From JTS-RE37 sp041744575 (GTDB taxonomy: Bacteria > Bacteroidota > Bacteroidia > Flavobacteriales > Flavobacteriaceae), in contig JBGTKP010000008.1 of the NCBI GenBank assembly GCA_041744575.1, positions 62,001-126,000 on the forward strand: a stretch of 64,000 bases of DNA, in the 5' to 3' direction. The notes under the pieces were generated by a model. The model saw only the letters and a list, made by a program, of their open reading frames with translations, did not search any database and was not told where the DNA came from. Each line of letters starts with the position of its first letter. Position 1 is the first letter of the stretch. Both the position numbers and the translations under genes were made by a program. Below, piece by piece: positions 28,483-37,927 of the stretch.

Positions 28483-29991
28483 ATGGCCAAAAGTACAGGT
28501 AGAATATCACAGATCATCGGCCCGGTAATCGATGTTGAATTTCAATCGGGAGATCAGATTCCACATATCTATGATTCCATGGAAATTACCAGGGAAGACG
28601 GGACAAAACTGATCCTTGAAGTGCAATCTCACGTCGGGGAAAATACGGTGCGATCTATTTCTATGGATTCCACGGACGGAATGAGCAGGGGAATGGAAGT
28701 GAAAGCGACCGGAAGTACTATTCAGATGCCCATTGGAGAGGATGTATATGGCCGGCTTTTCAATGTCATAGGAGATGCTATTGACGGTCTTGGTAATTTA
28801 CCTAAATCCGGGAAAGATGGCCTTCCCATTCACAGGGAAGCGCCTAAATTTGAGGATTTATCAACCTCTACGGAAGTTTTGTTTACCGGGATCAAGGTGA
28901 TTGATCTGATAGAACCTTATGCCAAAGGAGGGAAAATCGGCCTTTTTGGGGGTGCAGGTGTTGGAAAAACCGTACTGATCCAGGAATTAATCAACAATAT
29001 AGCGAAAGGTCATGGAGGGCTCTCAGTGTTTGCAGGGGTAGGTGAACGTACCCGTGAGGGGAACGATCTACTTCGTGAAATGCTCGAATCGGGAATTATC
29101 AAATACGGGGATGAATTTCTGCATTCAATGGAAAACGGAGGATGGGACCTTAGCAAGGTTGATATGAAGGCCATGAAAGAATCCAAGGCAACTTTTGTCT
29201 TCGGTCAAATGAACGAACCTCCCGGGGCCCGGGCACGTGTTGCACTTTCAGGTCTTACCATTGCAGAATATTTCAGGGACGGATCCGGCGAAGGACAGGG
29301 AAAGGATGTGCTGTTTTTCGTTGATAATATTTTCCGATTTACCCAGGCTGGTTCTGAGGTTTCAGCGCTGCTCGGACGTATGCCCTCAGCCGTAGGTTAC
29401 CAACCAACACTCGCCACGGAAATGGGTGCCATGCAGGAACGCATAACTTCTACCAAAAGGGGCTCAATTACATCTGTACAGGCAGTTTATGTGCCTGCGG
29501 ACGATTTGACCGACCCTGCCCCTGCCACAACTTTTGCCCACCTCGATGCCACAACGGTTCTTTCCAGAAAGATTGCGGAGCTTGGCATCTATCCCGCAGT
29601 GGATCCCCTGGATTCCACTTCAAGGATCCTTACTGCCGATATCCTTGGGAAAGAGCACTACGATTGTGCTCAACGGGTGAAGGAGTTATTGCAACGCTAC
29701 AAGGAATTACAGGATATCATAGCCATCTTAGGGATGGAGGAATTGTCCGAAGAAGATAAACTTGCGGTCGGAAGGGCCAGACGTGTACAGCGTTTCCTTT
29801 CACAGCCTTTCCATGTTGCCGAACAGTTTACTGGTATTCCAGGTGTCCTCGTTGACATTAAAGAAACGATTAAAGGATTCAATATGATCATGGATGGTGA
29901 ACTGGATCGATTGCCGGAATCGGCATTTAACCTTAAAGGGACCATAGAGGAGGCCATTGAGGCAGGTGAGAAAATGATGTCTGAAGCATAA
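28483..29991 (+). CDS. atpD: F1 ATP synthase beta subunit
   Basis: 502 residues; catalytic subunit of the F1 sector. Walker A GGAGVGKTVL, GERTREGNDL, Walker B VLFFVDNIFRFTQAGSEVS, and the DELSEED-like stretch reads MEELSEEDKL. Only atpD and atpC are here; the remaining ATP synthase genes must be elsewhere, as is usual in Bacteroidota. atpC follows after 59 bases. Confidence 0.98.
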   Translation: MAKSTGRISQIIGPVIDVEFQSGDQIPHIYDSMEITREDGTKLILEVQSHVGENTVRSISMDSTDGMSRGMEVKATGSTIQMPIGEDVYGRLFNVIGDAIDGLGNLPKSGKDGLPIHREAPKFEDLSTSTEVLFTGIKVIDLIEPYAKGGKIGLFGGAGVGKTVLIQELINNIAKGHGGLSVFAGVGERTREGNDLLREMLESGIIKYGDEFLHSMENGGWDLSKVDMKAMKESKATFVFGQMNEPPGARARVALSGLTIAEYFRDGSGEGQGKDVLFFVDNIFRFTQAGSEVSALLGRMPSAVGYQPTLATEMGAMQERITSTKRGSITSVQAVYVPADDLTDPAPATTFAHLDATTVLSRKIAELGIYPAVDPLDSTSRILTADILGKEHYDCAQRVKELLQRYKELQDIIAILGMEELSEEDKLAVGRARRVQRFLSQPFHVAEQFTGIPGVLVDIKETIKGFNMIMDGELDRLPESAFNLKGTIEEAIEAGEKMMSEA

Positions 29992-30050
29992 TTCATAACA
30001 TCATCTGTCCCAGTGGCAGTTTCGCACATTGATGAAAATAATGATGACCT

Positions 30051-30329
30051 ATGTATTTAGAAATTGTTTCACCTGAAGCCACCTTATTTGCCGGGGAAGT
30101 TACTTCGGTAACCGTCCCTGGTGTGGATGGTCAATTCCAAATGCTTAACAATCACGCGGCAATTGTTTCATTGCTTGAGGAAGGCGATGTTAAATTTGAC
30201 GGCGCGATTTCTCTGAAAGAGGAACATCAGGGAAAATTCACGCGGGATGACAAAGGGAAAACCGTTTTGCACATCAGCAGTGGGACCGTGGAAATGAAGG
30301 ACAATAAGGTAATAGTGCTGGCGGACTAA
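30051..30329 (+). CDS. atpC: F1 ATP synthase epsilon subunit (short form)
   Basis: 92 residues, forming just the N-terminal beta-sandwich domain (LEIVSPEATLFAGEVTSVTVP, GQFQMLNNHAAIVSLL). The two C-terminal helices that inhibit ATP hydrolysis in the E. coli protein are absent; short epsilon subunits are typical of Bacteroidota. Followed by a terminator. Confidence 0.95.
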   Translation: MYLEIVSPEATLFAGEVTSVTVPGVDGQFQMLNNHAAIVSLLEEGDVKFDGAISLKEEHQGKFTRDDKGKTVLHISSGTVEMKDNKVIVLAD

Positions 30330-30357
30330 ATACCCAAACAGATAACAACTGCTAAAT

Positions 30358-30384
30358 AGCCATTCCAACCGGATGGCTTTTTTT
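30358..30384 (+). terminator. Terminator after atpDC
   Basis: AGCCAT (30358-30363) pairs with ATGGCT (30373-30378), inner CC/GG pairs, then a T run to 30384. It touches the last bases of the convergent GNAT gene. Confidence 0.75.
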
Positions 30385-30922
30385 ATTCCGGCTCAAGAAC
30401 AACGACATGCCAGGTGCGCCCATGGGACGGATAGGTGGCCAATTCTTTGAACCCGGCAGCGTAATGTGCGTTTAAAGATCTGATATTGGTGGCATCCACC
30501 TCGGTAATAATACAGTCGAATTCCGGTTGAAGCCATTGCATCATATTCATATAGAGACCTTTAAACAGGCCCATTTTCCGGTAAGCCCGGTCAATACATA
30601 TCTGACCCATCACCATAAATCTTCGATCGGAAAATCCCCTGGTACGAATTATTTCGAACATGGGTTCCAGAACTGGGATCTTAGTACTGAATCCGGGATG
30701 CATACAAAGTGCATAACCAACTACTTTTTGCCCGTCCTTGGCGAGGATGTGAGGGCTTACAGTATTCATCTGCTGTAGTAGGTCCAAGGTGTGTGACACT
30801 GTAACAAACCCCTCCCGAAGTTGCTCTTCGGCCTCGAGCTGGGGTTTCAGGTTGGCCTGTTGTAAACCCAGGATCTGTAAAAGTTCCTCAATGGTTTCGG
30901 CTCTTTTAAAATGTAGTTCCAC
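30383..30922 (-). CDS. GNAT family N-acetyltransferase
   Basis: 179 residues. The acetyl-CoA-binding region MGQICIDRAYRKMGLFKGLYMNM carries the Q/RxxGxG/A-like RKMGLFKG loop; CIITEVDATNIRSLNAHYAAGFKEL is the typical C-terminal part. Acetyl acceptor unknown. It directly follows the M61 peptidase gene on the same strand (no gap), so they are probably co-transcribed. Confidence 0.85.
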   Translation of the reverse strand: MELHFKRAETIEELLQILGLQQANLKPQLEAEEQLREGFVTVSHTLDLLQQMNTVSPHILAKDGQKVVGYALCMHPGFSTKIPVLEPMFEIIRTRGFSDRRFMVMGQICIDRAYRKMGLFKGLYMNMMQWLQPEFDCIITEVDATNIRSLNAHYAAGFKELATYPSHGRTWHVVVLEPE

Positions 30923-32725
30923 TTATCTAATTTTTAACCAGGCATTTCTCAAAGCAAGTGACCCGGACGTTGGAGGAGTGGCGTTATTTTCCTGGAGCTC
31001 AATGGTATATTCCGGACTTTTCTCCAGGATGACCGCTGTCCGGTAACGGCTACCGGATCGGCTGTATTCAATATCCAACGTATCTCCCACGATGAATCCC
31101 TGGATGATTTCGCTAAAATTTGATGCTGGAACCAGAGAATTTCCCTGCACCGAATGCAGTGTATCGCCCTGATCAAGGCCGGCCTTATATGCAGGGGTTC
31201 CTTGAAATGTAGGGTTGCTGATTCTTACCGCACCATTCTCATTCGGACCCACGGTGGCACCAAAATAGGGCCGGCTGGAATTCTGGCTGAGGGAAATTCC
31301 TACCCCTCGAAATAATGCCCCGTAATCAGGCATCTGACTGTCCAGGATATACTTGTTAAAAAAGTCATTCCCAAAATCGGCACCGGCATACCGGATCAGC
31401 ATCTGACGTATATCTTCCAGGAAATAAGGCTTCTCCTTTATTCCGAATTCTTCCCACATGAGTTTCATAAAATCATCCAGATTCTTACCCTGCAGTCGTA
31501 ATGAAAGATCCAGGGCAAGACCCAGGACACTGCCATAGGAATAATAAGAAATAAAGGTATTTTCCCTGTTAACCGGATCCACCGAGGTGGCAGCATCTGT
31601 AAAGGGAGCCTGAAAGCTCATCTCAACAGGATTAAAGTACTGTCTTGCCGGGGAATTCCAGACATAGTTAAAAGTACCTGTGAGGCCGGCTACATACGCT
31701 GCGGGTGAAAGCAAACCTGCCCTAACCAGGTTGAGATCAGTATAATAACTGGTAAATCCTTCCGCAAACCACAATTCCCCGCTCATATTGACCTCCTCAA
31801 AATTAAAGGGTTCAAGAGATTCCGGACGAATCCGTTCCACATTCCAGGCGTGGAAAAACTCATGGGAAATGGTTCCTAAATTGGTCAACATTCCCCCTTC
31901 TGCAAGTGCTCTGGTACTGGTCACTACCGTAGAATTTCTGTGTTCCATTCCATCTCCGGAGACCCAGGGGAGATAACAGGCAAGAAAAGTATAGTTGCCA
32001 TAATCAAAGTCTGGCAGTCCTCCGAATATATTCTTTTCGGCCAGAACCACTTTTTTGATCCGCTCAAAATAGGTATCTGCCTCTTCGGCTGATCCCAGAT
32101 GGTGCAGTGCCAATTGGATCCCGTATTTTTTGTTTCCGGAAGGCATTTCAAAGGATCGGAAATGAAAGTCACTTATCTCCACGGGACTATCCATAAAATA
32201 ATCAATGTCAATGGCAGAAAAGGTGGTTCCGGATACCAGAGGTAGCTGGGTGGCCACCTTCCAGTTCAAGTCCTTCCTTACTTCAAAAGTAACCTCAATC
32301 TTTCGGGCCCTCAGTGCCGGAGCATAAATGAAGGTGGCCGGGATGTTGAGGTGGGCATGGGATTCGTCTATCTGGGAATAGGTCCCGTCACCTCTATTGG
32401 CGAATAAGACATAGGCTATATTGACCGACCCGTTATGGCCGGTGACCGCCCAGCTATATGGATCCGGTCTGTACACATTCAGGGACCTGCCTTGGTCATC
32501 AGTAATTTTGAGGTCATAGACATTCTTTGCAAATTCGTGCAGGGCATACCTGCCAGGCGAGGTCCTGCTCATTCGCAGAAAGAGCGTGTCCCCCTTTAAT
32601 TCCGGAAATGAAGCCTTCACCACAGCTTCATGATGCGCCGCATTCGCAAATGAAATATTGTAGGAGTTGGTCTGCGCCCGGACCAATGTCGCGCAAGTCA
32701 ACAAAAACAGGAGGGTACGATTCAT
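30923..32725 (-). CDS. M61 family metallopeptidase with PDZ domain
   Basis: 600 residues with a signal peptide (VRAQ). Zinc motif H288-E289-x-x-H292 in TISHEFFHAWNVERIRP, with a downstream Glu (E322 in WFAEGFTSYY), places it among glycyl aminopeptidase-like M61 enzymes. The C-terminal PDZ domain covers about residues 500-585 (NPTFQGTPAYKAGLDQGD). Exported to the periplasm or surface and likely involved in peptide breakdown. It is divergent from bioF, 60 bases away. Confidence 0.92.
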   Translation of the reverse strand: MNRTLLFLLTCATLVRAQTNSYNISFANAAHHEAVVKASFPELKGDTLFLRMSRTSPGRYALHEFAKNVYDLKITDDQGRSLNVYRPDPYSWAVTGHNGSVNIAYVLFANRGDGTYSQIDESHAHLNIPATFIYAPALRARKIEVTFEVRKDLNWKVATQLPLVSGTTFSAIDIDYFMDSPVEISDFHFRSFEMPSGNKKYGIQLALHHLGSAEEADTYFERIKKVVLAEKNIFGGLPDFDYGNYTFLACYLPWVSGDGMEHRNSTVVTSTRALAEGGMLTNLGTISHEFFHAWNVERIRPESLEPFNFEEVNMSGELWFAEGFTSYYTDLNLVRAGLLSPAAYVAGLTGTFNYVWNSPARQYFNPVEMSFQAPFTDAATSVDPVNRENTFISYYSYGSVLGLALDLSLRLQGKNLDDFMKLMWEEFGIKEKPYFLEDIRQMLIRYAGADFGNDFFNKYILDSQMPDYGALFRGVGISLSQNSSRPYFGATVGPNENGAVRISNPTFQGTPAYKAGLDQGDTLHSVQGNSLVPASNFSEIIQGFIVGDTLDIEYSRSGSRYRTAVILEKSPEYTIELQENNATPPTSGSLALRNAWLKIR

Positions 32726-32773
32726 TTGAAGGGGATTGTCATGACGAATATACCAATTAAAAAGAGGAAATAC

Positions 32774-32781
32774 TACATTTG
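32774..32781 (+). promoter_or_regulatory. -7 promoter element of bioF
   Basis: TACATTTG matches TAnnTTTG and ends 4 bases before the bioF ATG, the same spacing as at glyS. Confidence 0.6.
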
Positions 32782-32785
32782 CAGC

Positions 32786-33967
32786 ATGGCTGGAATCCCC
32801 GATAAATTAAGATACAGATTGTCCCAACGGCGGAAAGAAAATGCCTTGCGTGAGTTGCCGGTAGTACGGAAGCTGTCCGACTTTTCTTCCAACGATTATC
32901 TGGGACTTGCGGCCAGTGAACGGGTATACAATGAAGCCACCCGTCTCGTTGAGGAATATGACGCTTTCCACAACGGGGCCACAGGATCCAGACTGCTTAC
33001 GGGAAATCATCCATTGTACCCTAAGGCCGAACAACTTCTTTGTGAATTTCACCAATCGGGCGAAGCCTTGATTTTTAATTCGGGCTATGTTGCTAACATC
33101 GGTTTTTTTTCTTCTGTACCGCAACGTAATGATGTCGTTTTTTACGATGAATATGTTCATGCCAGTATACGTGATGGCCTGGGACTTGGAACGGCAAAGC
33201 ATTATAAATTCAGGCACAACGACCTGGAGCATCTGCAGGAAGTCATTTTACAATCTCTTCGACCGGATAATGGAGATATTTCTAAAGAGATTTACATAGT
33301 AACGGAATCCGTTTTCTCCATGGACGGCGACAGCCCGGATCTGATTTCACTGGTGAGGCTTTGCAACACCCACGGATACAGATTGGTAGTGGATGAAGCG
33401 CATGCCGTTGGCGTTGCAGGGCAAAGGGGAGAAGGCCTGGTACAGGCACTTGGGCTCTCACAGGAAGTCTTTGCCAGGATCATTACCTTTGGCAAAGCAT
33501 TGGGTTGCCACGGAGCTGCGGTCCTGGGATGTGAGGAATTGAAAACGTATCTCATTAATTTCTGCAGGAGCTTTATGTTTTCTACCGCATTGCCCCCACA
33601 TTCCATAGCGACGATTGTTTCTGCCTATGGTCTTCTGGTTTCAGATGAGGGCAATGAATTAAGAAATACCCTGACTGACAATATCTCGTATTTTAATCGT
33701 CTGGCAACTGAATTGGAGCTTCACACGCATTTCCTTTCCGGAAATACCGCCATAAGATGTTGCCTGATCCGCGGGATTAACCAGGTGAAGCATGTTGCTG
33801 CCAAATTACAAATGGCCGGACATGATGTAAAGCCCATCATCTCGCCTACTGTACCCCAGGGCGCGGAACGCTTGAGATTTTGCCTCCACGCGACGAACAC
33901 CCGACAGGAAATTGATGCAGTCCTAACCACTTTAAAAACGGAAATGTCTACATCCTCTGTGGGATGA
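32786..33967 (+). CDS. bioF: 8-amino-7-oxononanoate synthase (biotin synthesis)
   Basis: 393 residues from the ATG at 32786; PLP enzyme joining pimeloyl-ACP (or CoA) and alanine. PLP lysine K237 in TFGKALGCHG; VVDEAHAVGVAGQRGEG and FHNGATGSRLLTGNHPLYPKAE are family signatures. Upstream in-frame starts (32726, 32741) would leave no room for a promoter between the divergent genes. The next gene overlaps its stop by ATGA, showing translational coupling. Confidence 0.94.
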   Translation: MAGIPDKLRYRLSQRRKENALRELPVVRKLSDFSSNDYLGLAASERVYNEATRLVEEYDAFHNGATGSRLLTGNHPLYPKAEQLLCEFHQSGEALIFNSGYVANIGFFSSVPQRNDVVFYDEYVHASIRDGLGLGTAKHYKFRHNDLEHLQEVILQSLRPDNGDISKEIYIVTESVFSMDGDSPDLISLVRLCNTHGYRLVVDEAHAVGVAGQRGEGLVQALGLSQEVFARIITFGKALGCHGAAVLGCEELKTYLINFCRSFMFSTALPPHSIATIVSAYGLLVSDEGNELRNTLTDNISYFNRLATELELHTHFLSGNTAIRCCLIRGINQVKHVAAKLQMAGHDVKPIISPTVPQGAERLRFCLHATNTRQEIDAVLTTLKTEMSTSSVG

Positions 33968-34377
33968 TCAGAATTTTATATATGGATAAAGAACAGGAGT
34001 TTTATACAATTGGTTCATTTGAATATGTTGCAGACGTTCAGATCCTCCGCACCAAACTGGAATCGGAAGGCATCCCGGTTTTTTTGAGAGACGAGAATAC
34101 GCTCAATACGGACCCTTTAATAAGTAGTGCTATCGGTGGCGTTAAACTTCAGGTCTACAGCAGGGATAAAACGCAGGCGGTTGCTATTTACAATGATATC
34201 AGGAGCTATGCGCTGGACAATGAAGGGCAACCTGTCATATGTCCTAATTGCGGATCCCGGAAATCCGAAGTTTATTATAGCAGAAGAGGCATACTGAATA
34301 AACTGTTCCCTTTCTTTGAATCCAGGAAATACAGGTGCTCCCACTGTAATATGATCACTAAGGCAATAGCCACATGA
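33964..34377 (+). CDS. DUF2007-type protein with zinc ribbon
   Basis: 137 residues. The N-terminal 75 residues resemble the DUF2007 (putative signal-transducing) fold: FYTIGSFEYVADVQILRTKLESEGIPVFLRDE. A zinc ribbon follows with CPNCGSRKSE and CSHCN. The start at 33964 overlaps the bioF stop (ATGA); an internal ATG at 33982 is an alternative. The 3' end overlaps bioD by ATGA as well. No role in biotin synthesis is known; coupling suggests coordinated expression only. Confidence 0.82.
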   Translation: MIRILYMDKEQEFYTIGSFEYVADVQILRTKLESEGIPVFLRDENTLNTDPLISSAIGGVKLQVYSRDKTQAVAIYNDIRSYALDNEGQPVICPNCGSRKSEVYYSRRGILNKLFPFFESRKYRCSHCNMITKAIAT

Positions 34378-34991
34378 AGCGATTCTTCGTTACAGGGATT
34401 TCAACAGACGTAGGCAAAACCATAGTCTCTGCGATTATTACCGAGGCCATGAACGCCGACTACTGGAAGCCGATTCAGGCCGGGAATATCGACGACTCCG
34501 ACACTACCCGGGTAAAGCAACTCATCAGCAACACGAAATCTGTAATGCACTCCAGCCGGTATGTCCTTAGATCACCCATGAGTCCTCATGCGGCAGCTGC
34601 TCTGGATGGGGTTCAGATACAGGTGTCGGAAATGGCCGAACCGGAAACCTCAAACCATCTTGTAATAGAGGGAGCCGGGGGATTAATGGTGCCTCTTAAT
34701 GAAAAGGAAACCATCCTTGATCTGATTCAACCTCATTATAAAGTCCTGGTGGTATCCAGGCATTATCTGGGAAGCATCAATCATACCCTGTTAACTCTTG
34801 AATGGTTAAAGCTTCATCATATTCGTCCTTATGTTATTTTCTCCGGAGATGAATTGCCCTCCACAGAAAATATCATTCTCCGGAAGACCGGAGTGTCTTC
34901 CATAGGGAGGATAGCAGAAGAAAAAAACATTGATAAGGAAATAATTCTCAGGTATGCATCGGAATTACTGCCTGCACTTAAATTACTCTGA
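34374..34991 (+). CDS. bioD: Dethiobiotin synthetase
   Basis: 205 residues; ATP-dependent ring closure of diaminopelargonic acid to dethiobiotin. P-loop GISTDVGKT near the start, VIEGAGGLMVPLNE and the SRHYLGSINHTLLTLE segment fit BioD. It overlaps the DUF2007 gene by ATGA upstream and is overlapped by 9 bases at its 3' end by the convergent membrane protein gene. Confidence 0.95.
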   Translation: MKRFFVTGISTDVGKTIVSAIITEAMNADYWKPIQAGNIDDSDTTRVKQLISNTKSVMHSSRYVLRSPMSPHAAAALDGVQIQVSEMAEPETSNHLVIEGAGGLMVPLNEKETILDLIQPHYKVLVVSRHYLGSINHTLLTLEWLKLHHIRPYVIFSGDELPSTENIILRKTGVSSIGRIAEEKNIDKEIILRYASELLPALKLL

Positions 34992-36506
34992 AAGCTGGTA
35001 AATCGAAGCCTGGTCAAGAGTGGTCAGCAGGTGGTAATGCTCCTCCAGGTGTTTAGCTACATATCGATTTTCTTCTACCTCCAGGGGATCGAATATGGGG
35101 CGGTTATTACGTACCACAATGATAGCAGGTCGTAATTCAGACAGAAGATAATGGAGTTCTTCCAGGGGGGATTTCCTGGTATTGTCAAAAAAAGGATAGA
35201 TTTCATCCCTGCAGATGTTGCTGGGATGTGTAGCAGCCTTGCTTGGAGGATCCTGTCCCAGCATCCAATATCCAATATGATATTCGAGGAAAAGGATATT
35301 TCTTGTTTCTATCTTATTTTCAAGAAGGTATTGAGGAACCCGAATCCCCTCTCCGTTAAAAAAAGTACCGTGCACTACCTTATTCCGTACCACCGCAACA
35401 TATTCGGCATAACTTTCCATTGGGATAAGGAGAGGCAAAAGATAGCAATACCGTACGAAGGTGAATTTCCGGTCAAGGCCTTTCATCAAGCGAAACAATG
35501 CGGTCCCGGCAAGTATTACAAGAAAAGGATGGATCTGAATCAGGTAATGACCGTTGATGCGCCCGCCTTTCAGATAGGAAAAGAGCACCCCGCAAAGCAC
35601 AATGATCAGGATGCGGACAGACCGATTTCGGAAATCAAGCAATCGGTATCGCCAGCTGACATAAAGCATAATTCCCGATAAAATGAAAATCGGGGATAGC
35701 GCTAAGATGGACTTTCGTCTGAAAGCCGAATATTCAAGGGATGCCAGAATAACAGAATTCCACCACTTGGATTCGATCCCCTGGAGATAATACGGCAGAA
35801 CAGTAAACAAGACGACGAGTAAAATGCCCACGGCGTAAAGCAAGGGAGGAGCCAGTTTATACACCAGTCCCCTTTTTTTGAGAGAATCTATGGCGATAAA
35901 GGCGCCAAGAAAGAGCCCGGGATAGGCCATGTTCAGTTTGGTCATCACAGACAATCCCACAAGTACACCTGCCAGGAAGAACCCCAATAACTTTTCATTT
36001 CTTACCAAAAAATAAACGGCCGGCATAAAGAACAGCATACAAATGTGTTCCGACATGAGTCCCTGCAGACTTCCGAACAAGCTCAAAAGCATTACGCATG
36101 CCAGCGCTATCCAAAATCCTGTCTGAACGGATGTAAACTTTGTGGCAAATTTAAATGTGAAAAATGCCGTTAGAGCAACAGCCATGACTCCCGCAAGTCT
36201 GATAGCAATCATGCTTTTCCCGATAAAATAAATTATGCCTGCGAAGAAATAAAAGACCACCGGAGGCTTCAGATCCCAGAGCGTCGTATAGGGCAGTTGT
36301 CCGTCAACAATGGATTGACCGACGAGAATGAAGGTGCTTTCATCCCGGTCAATGTAATCCCTGAAAAAGAAAGGAAAACGAACAAAAAAGGTATAACACA
36401 GCAGAATGACAAAGACCATGGGGCCGGAAAGTTTCTCATATTTGTCAATAAGAGTTGTTATAACTTTGCTTTGCATTGTGGCAGCGTTCAATTCCCTGTC
36501 ATGCAA
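34983..36506 (-). CDS. GT39/ArnT-like membrane glycosyltransferase
   Basis: 507 residues with about 10-12 transmembrane helices in the first 390, then a soluble C-terminal part. The first periplasmic loop has the acidic RDYIDRDEST of polyprenol-phosphate-dependent glycosyltransferases, and WDLKPPVVFYFFAG is typical of the PMT/GT39 clan. Acceptor unknown. The gene lies antisense between bioD and bioA. The start at 36506 leaves 20 bases to bioA; the internal ATG at 36476 is a good alternative. Confidence 0.82.
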   Translation of the reverse strand: MHDRELNAATMQSKVITTLIDKYEKLSGPMVFVILLCYTFFVRFPFFFRDYIDRDESTFILVGQSIVDGQLPYTTLWDLKPPVVFYFFAGIIYFIGKSMIAIRLAGVMAVALTAFFTFKFATKFTSVQTGFWIALACVMLLSLFGSLQGLMSEHICMLFFMPAVYFLVRNEKLLGFFLAGVLVGLSVMTKLNMAYPGLFLGAFIAIDSLKKRGLVYKLAPPLLYAVGILLVVLFTVLPYYLQGIESKWWNSVILASLEYSAFRRKSILALSPIFILSGIMLYVSWRYRLLDFRNRSVRILIIVLCGVLFSYLKGGRINGHYLIQIHPFLVILAGTALFRLMKGLDRKFTFVRYCYLLPLLIPMESYAEYVAVVRNKVVHGTFFNGEGIRVPQYLLENKIETRNILFLEYHIGYWMLGQDPPSKAATHPSNICRDEIYPFFDNTRKSPLEELHYLLSELRPAIIVVRNNRPIFDPLEVEENRYVAKHLEEHYHLLTTLDQASIYQLSE

Positions 36507-36526
36507 GATAGATAAATTGGAGATTC

Positions 36527-37810
36527 ATGAAAAAGACCCTGCCGGGAAATCTCTCAGAAAGGGATAAGAAACACCTGTGGCATCCGTTAACGCAACACAA
36601 AACACATCCTGACTCCCTGCCTGTTGTAAAGGCTGAAGGAGCCCTTCTATATGATGACAAAGGAAAGGAATATATTGATGGGATCGCTTCCTGGTATACT
36701 TGCATGTACGGGCATTGCAATCCTTATATCCTGGAACGGGTCGCCAAACAAATGCAGCAGCTGGATCAGGTAGTTTTCAGCGGTTTCACCCACGAACCGG
36801 CAATAGCCTTATCAGAGGAACTTATCAAAGTGATGCCAAAGAACCAGGCCAAGTTCTTTTTTTCGGATAATGGATCCACGGCAACGGAAGTCGCTATTAA
36901 AATGGCGCTTCAGTACCACTTTAATGAGGGAAACCACCGAACCGTGCTCATGGCCCTTGAAGATGGCTTTCACGGAGATACTTTCGGAGCCATGTCCGCC
37001 TCTGGACTCTCTGTATATAATGGCCCATTTACACATGTACTCATGCCTGTGGAAAGGATTCCCGTGCCTGACGAAAGCAACCTGGACAGTGTGCTTCGCC
37101 TCCTTGAATCACTTCTTAAGAAAGGGGATGTCGCCGGCTTTATCTATGAACCCCTGGTTCAGGGTGCCGCAGGAATGAAAATGTATAAGGCTGCTTATCT
37201 TGACAAAATACTTGCACTGACCCAAAGATACGGCGTACTGAACATTGCGGATGAGGTAATGACAGGGTTCGGTAAAACAGGGAAATATTTTGCTTCGGAT
37301 TACCTCCAGGTCCAACCGGATATCATGTGTCTTTCCAAGGCCCTGACGGCAGGATTAATGCCCATGGCGATCACCAGCTGCAGCAAACAAGTTTTTGATG
37401 CCTTTTACAGTGATGACCGCGCAAAAGGGCTTTTTCACGGACATACCTATACGGCGAATCCACTTGCATGTACTGCGGCCCTTGCCGGATTGGAATTGTT
37501 GAGATCACAGGAAATCCAGGAGGACATTAAAAGAATCATGGCAGCCCATACCGACTTTGATGCCTCTGTCAGGAATCATCCCAGGGTTGCCCGAACCCGG
37601 CAGTGCGGGATCATTTATGCCCTTGACCTCGCCCTGGAATCTGAACACTACGGATTACTAAGAGATCAATTGTATTCGCTGTTTATGGACCAGGGAGTGT
37701 TTTTGCGTCCTCTCGGGCGGACGATATACCTTGTGCCTCCGTTCGTGATCACAGATGTTCAGCTGCAGAGGATGTACCAAGCGATCTCAGTGGTTCTTGA
37801 CAAGGTATGA
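36527..37810 (+). CDS. bioA: Adenosylmethionine-8-amino-7-oxononanoate aminotransferase
   Basis: 427 residues; PLP aminotransferase converting KAPA to DAPA with SAM as amino donor. PLP lysine K271 in LSKALTAG; HPLTQH near the N-terminus, DGIASWYTCMYGH, EDGFHGDTFGAMSASG and ADEVMTGFGKTG match the family. It starts a second stretch of the biotin locus, with the ketoacyl synthase 117 bases downstream. Confidence 0.95.
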   Translation: MKKTLPGNLSERDKKHLWHPLTQHKTHPDSLPVVKAEGALLYDDKGKEYIDGIASWYTCMYGHCNPYILERVAKQMQQLDQVVFSGFTHEPAIALSEELIKVMPKNQAKFFFSDNGSTATEVAIKMALQYHFNEGNHRTVLMALEDGFHGDTFGAMSASGLSVYNGPFTHVLMPVERIPVPDESNLDSVLRLLESLLKKGDVAGFIYEPLVQGAAGMKMYKAAYLDKILALTQRYGVLNIADEVMTGFGKTGKYFASDYLQVQPDIMCLSKALTAGLMPMAITSCSKQVFDAFYSDDRAKGLFHGHTYTANPLACTAALAGLELLRSQEIQEDIKRIMAAHTDFDASVRNHPRVARTRQCGIIYALDLALESEHYGLLRDQLYSLFMDQGVFLRPLGRTIYLVPPFVITDVQLQRMYQAISVVLDKV

Positions 37811-37927
37811 ACGGGAAAAAAACAGAAAGACAACTAAATAAACTCTTTTCCAGCAAACACCCGGGATTGTTTCACCTTTAGGCCAGAATGTGCGTGAGAA
37901 CTTTTATTTTTACCTGAAATAGTCGCT

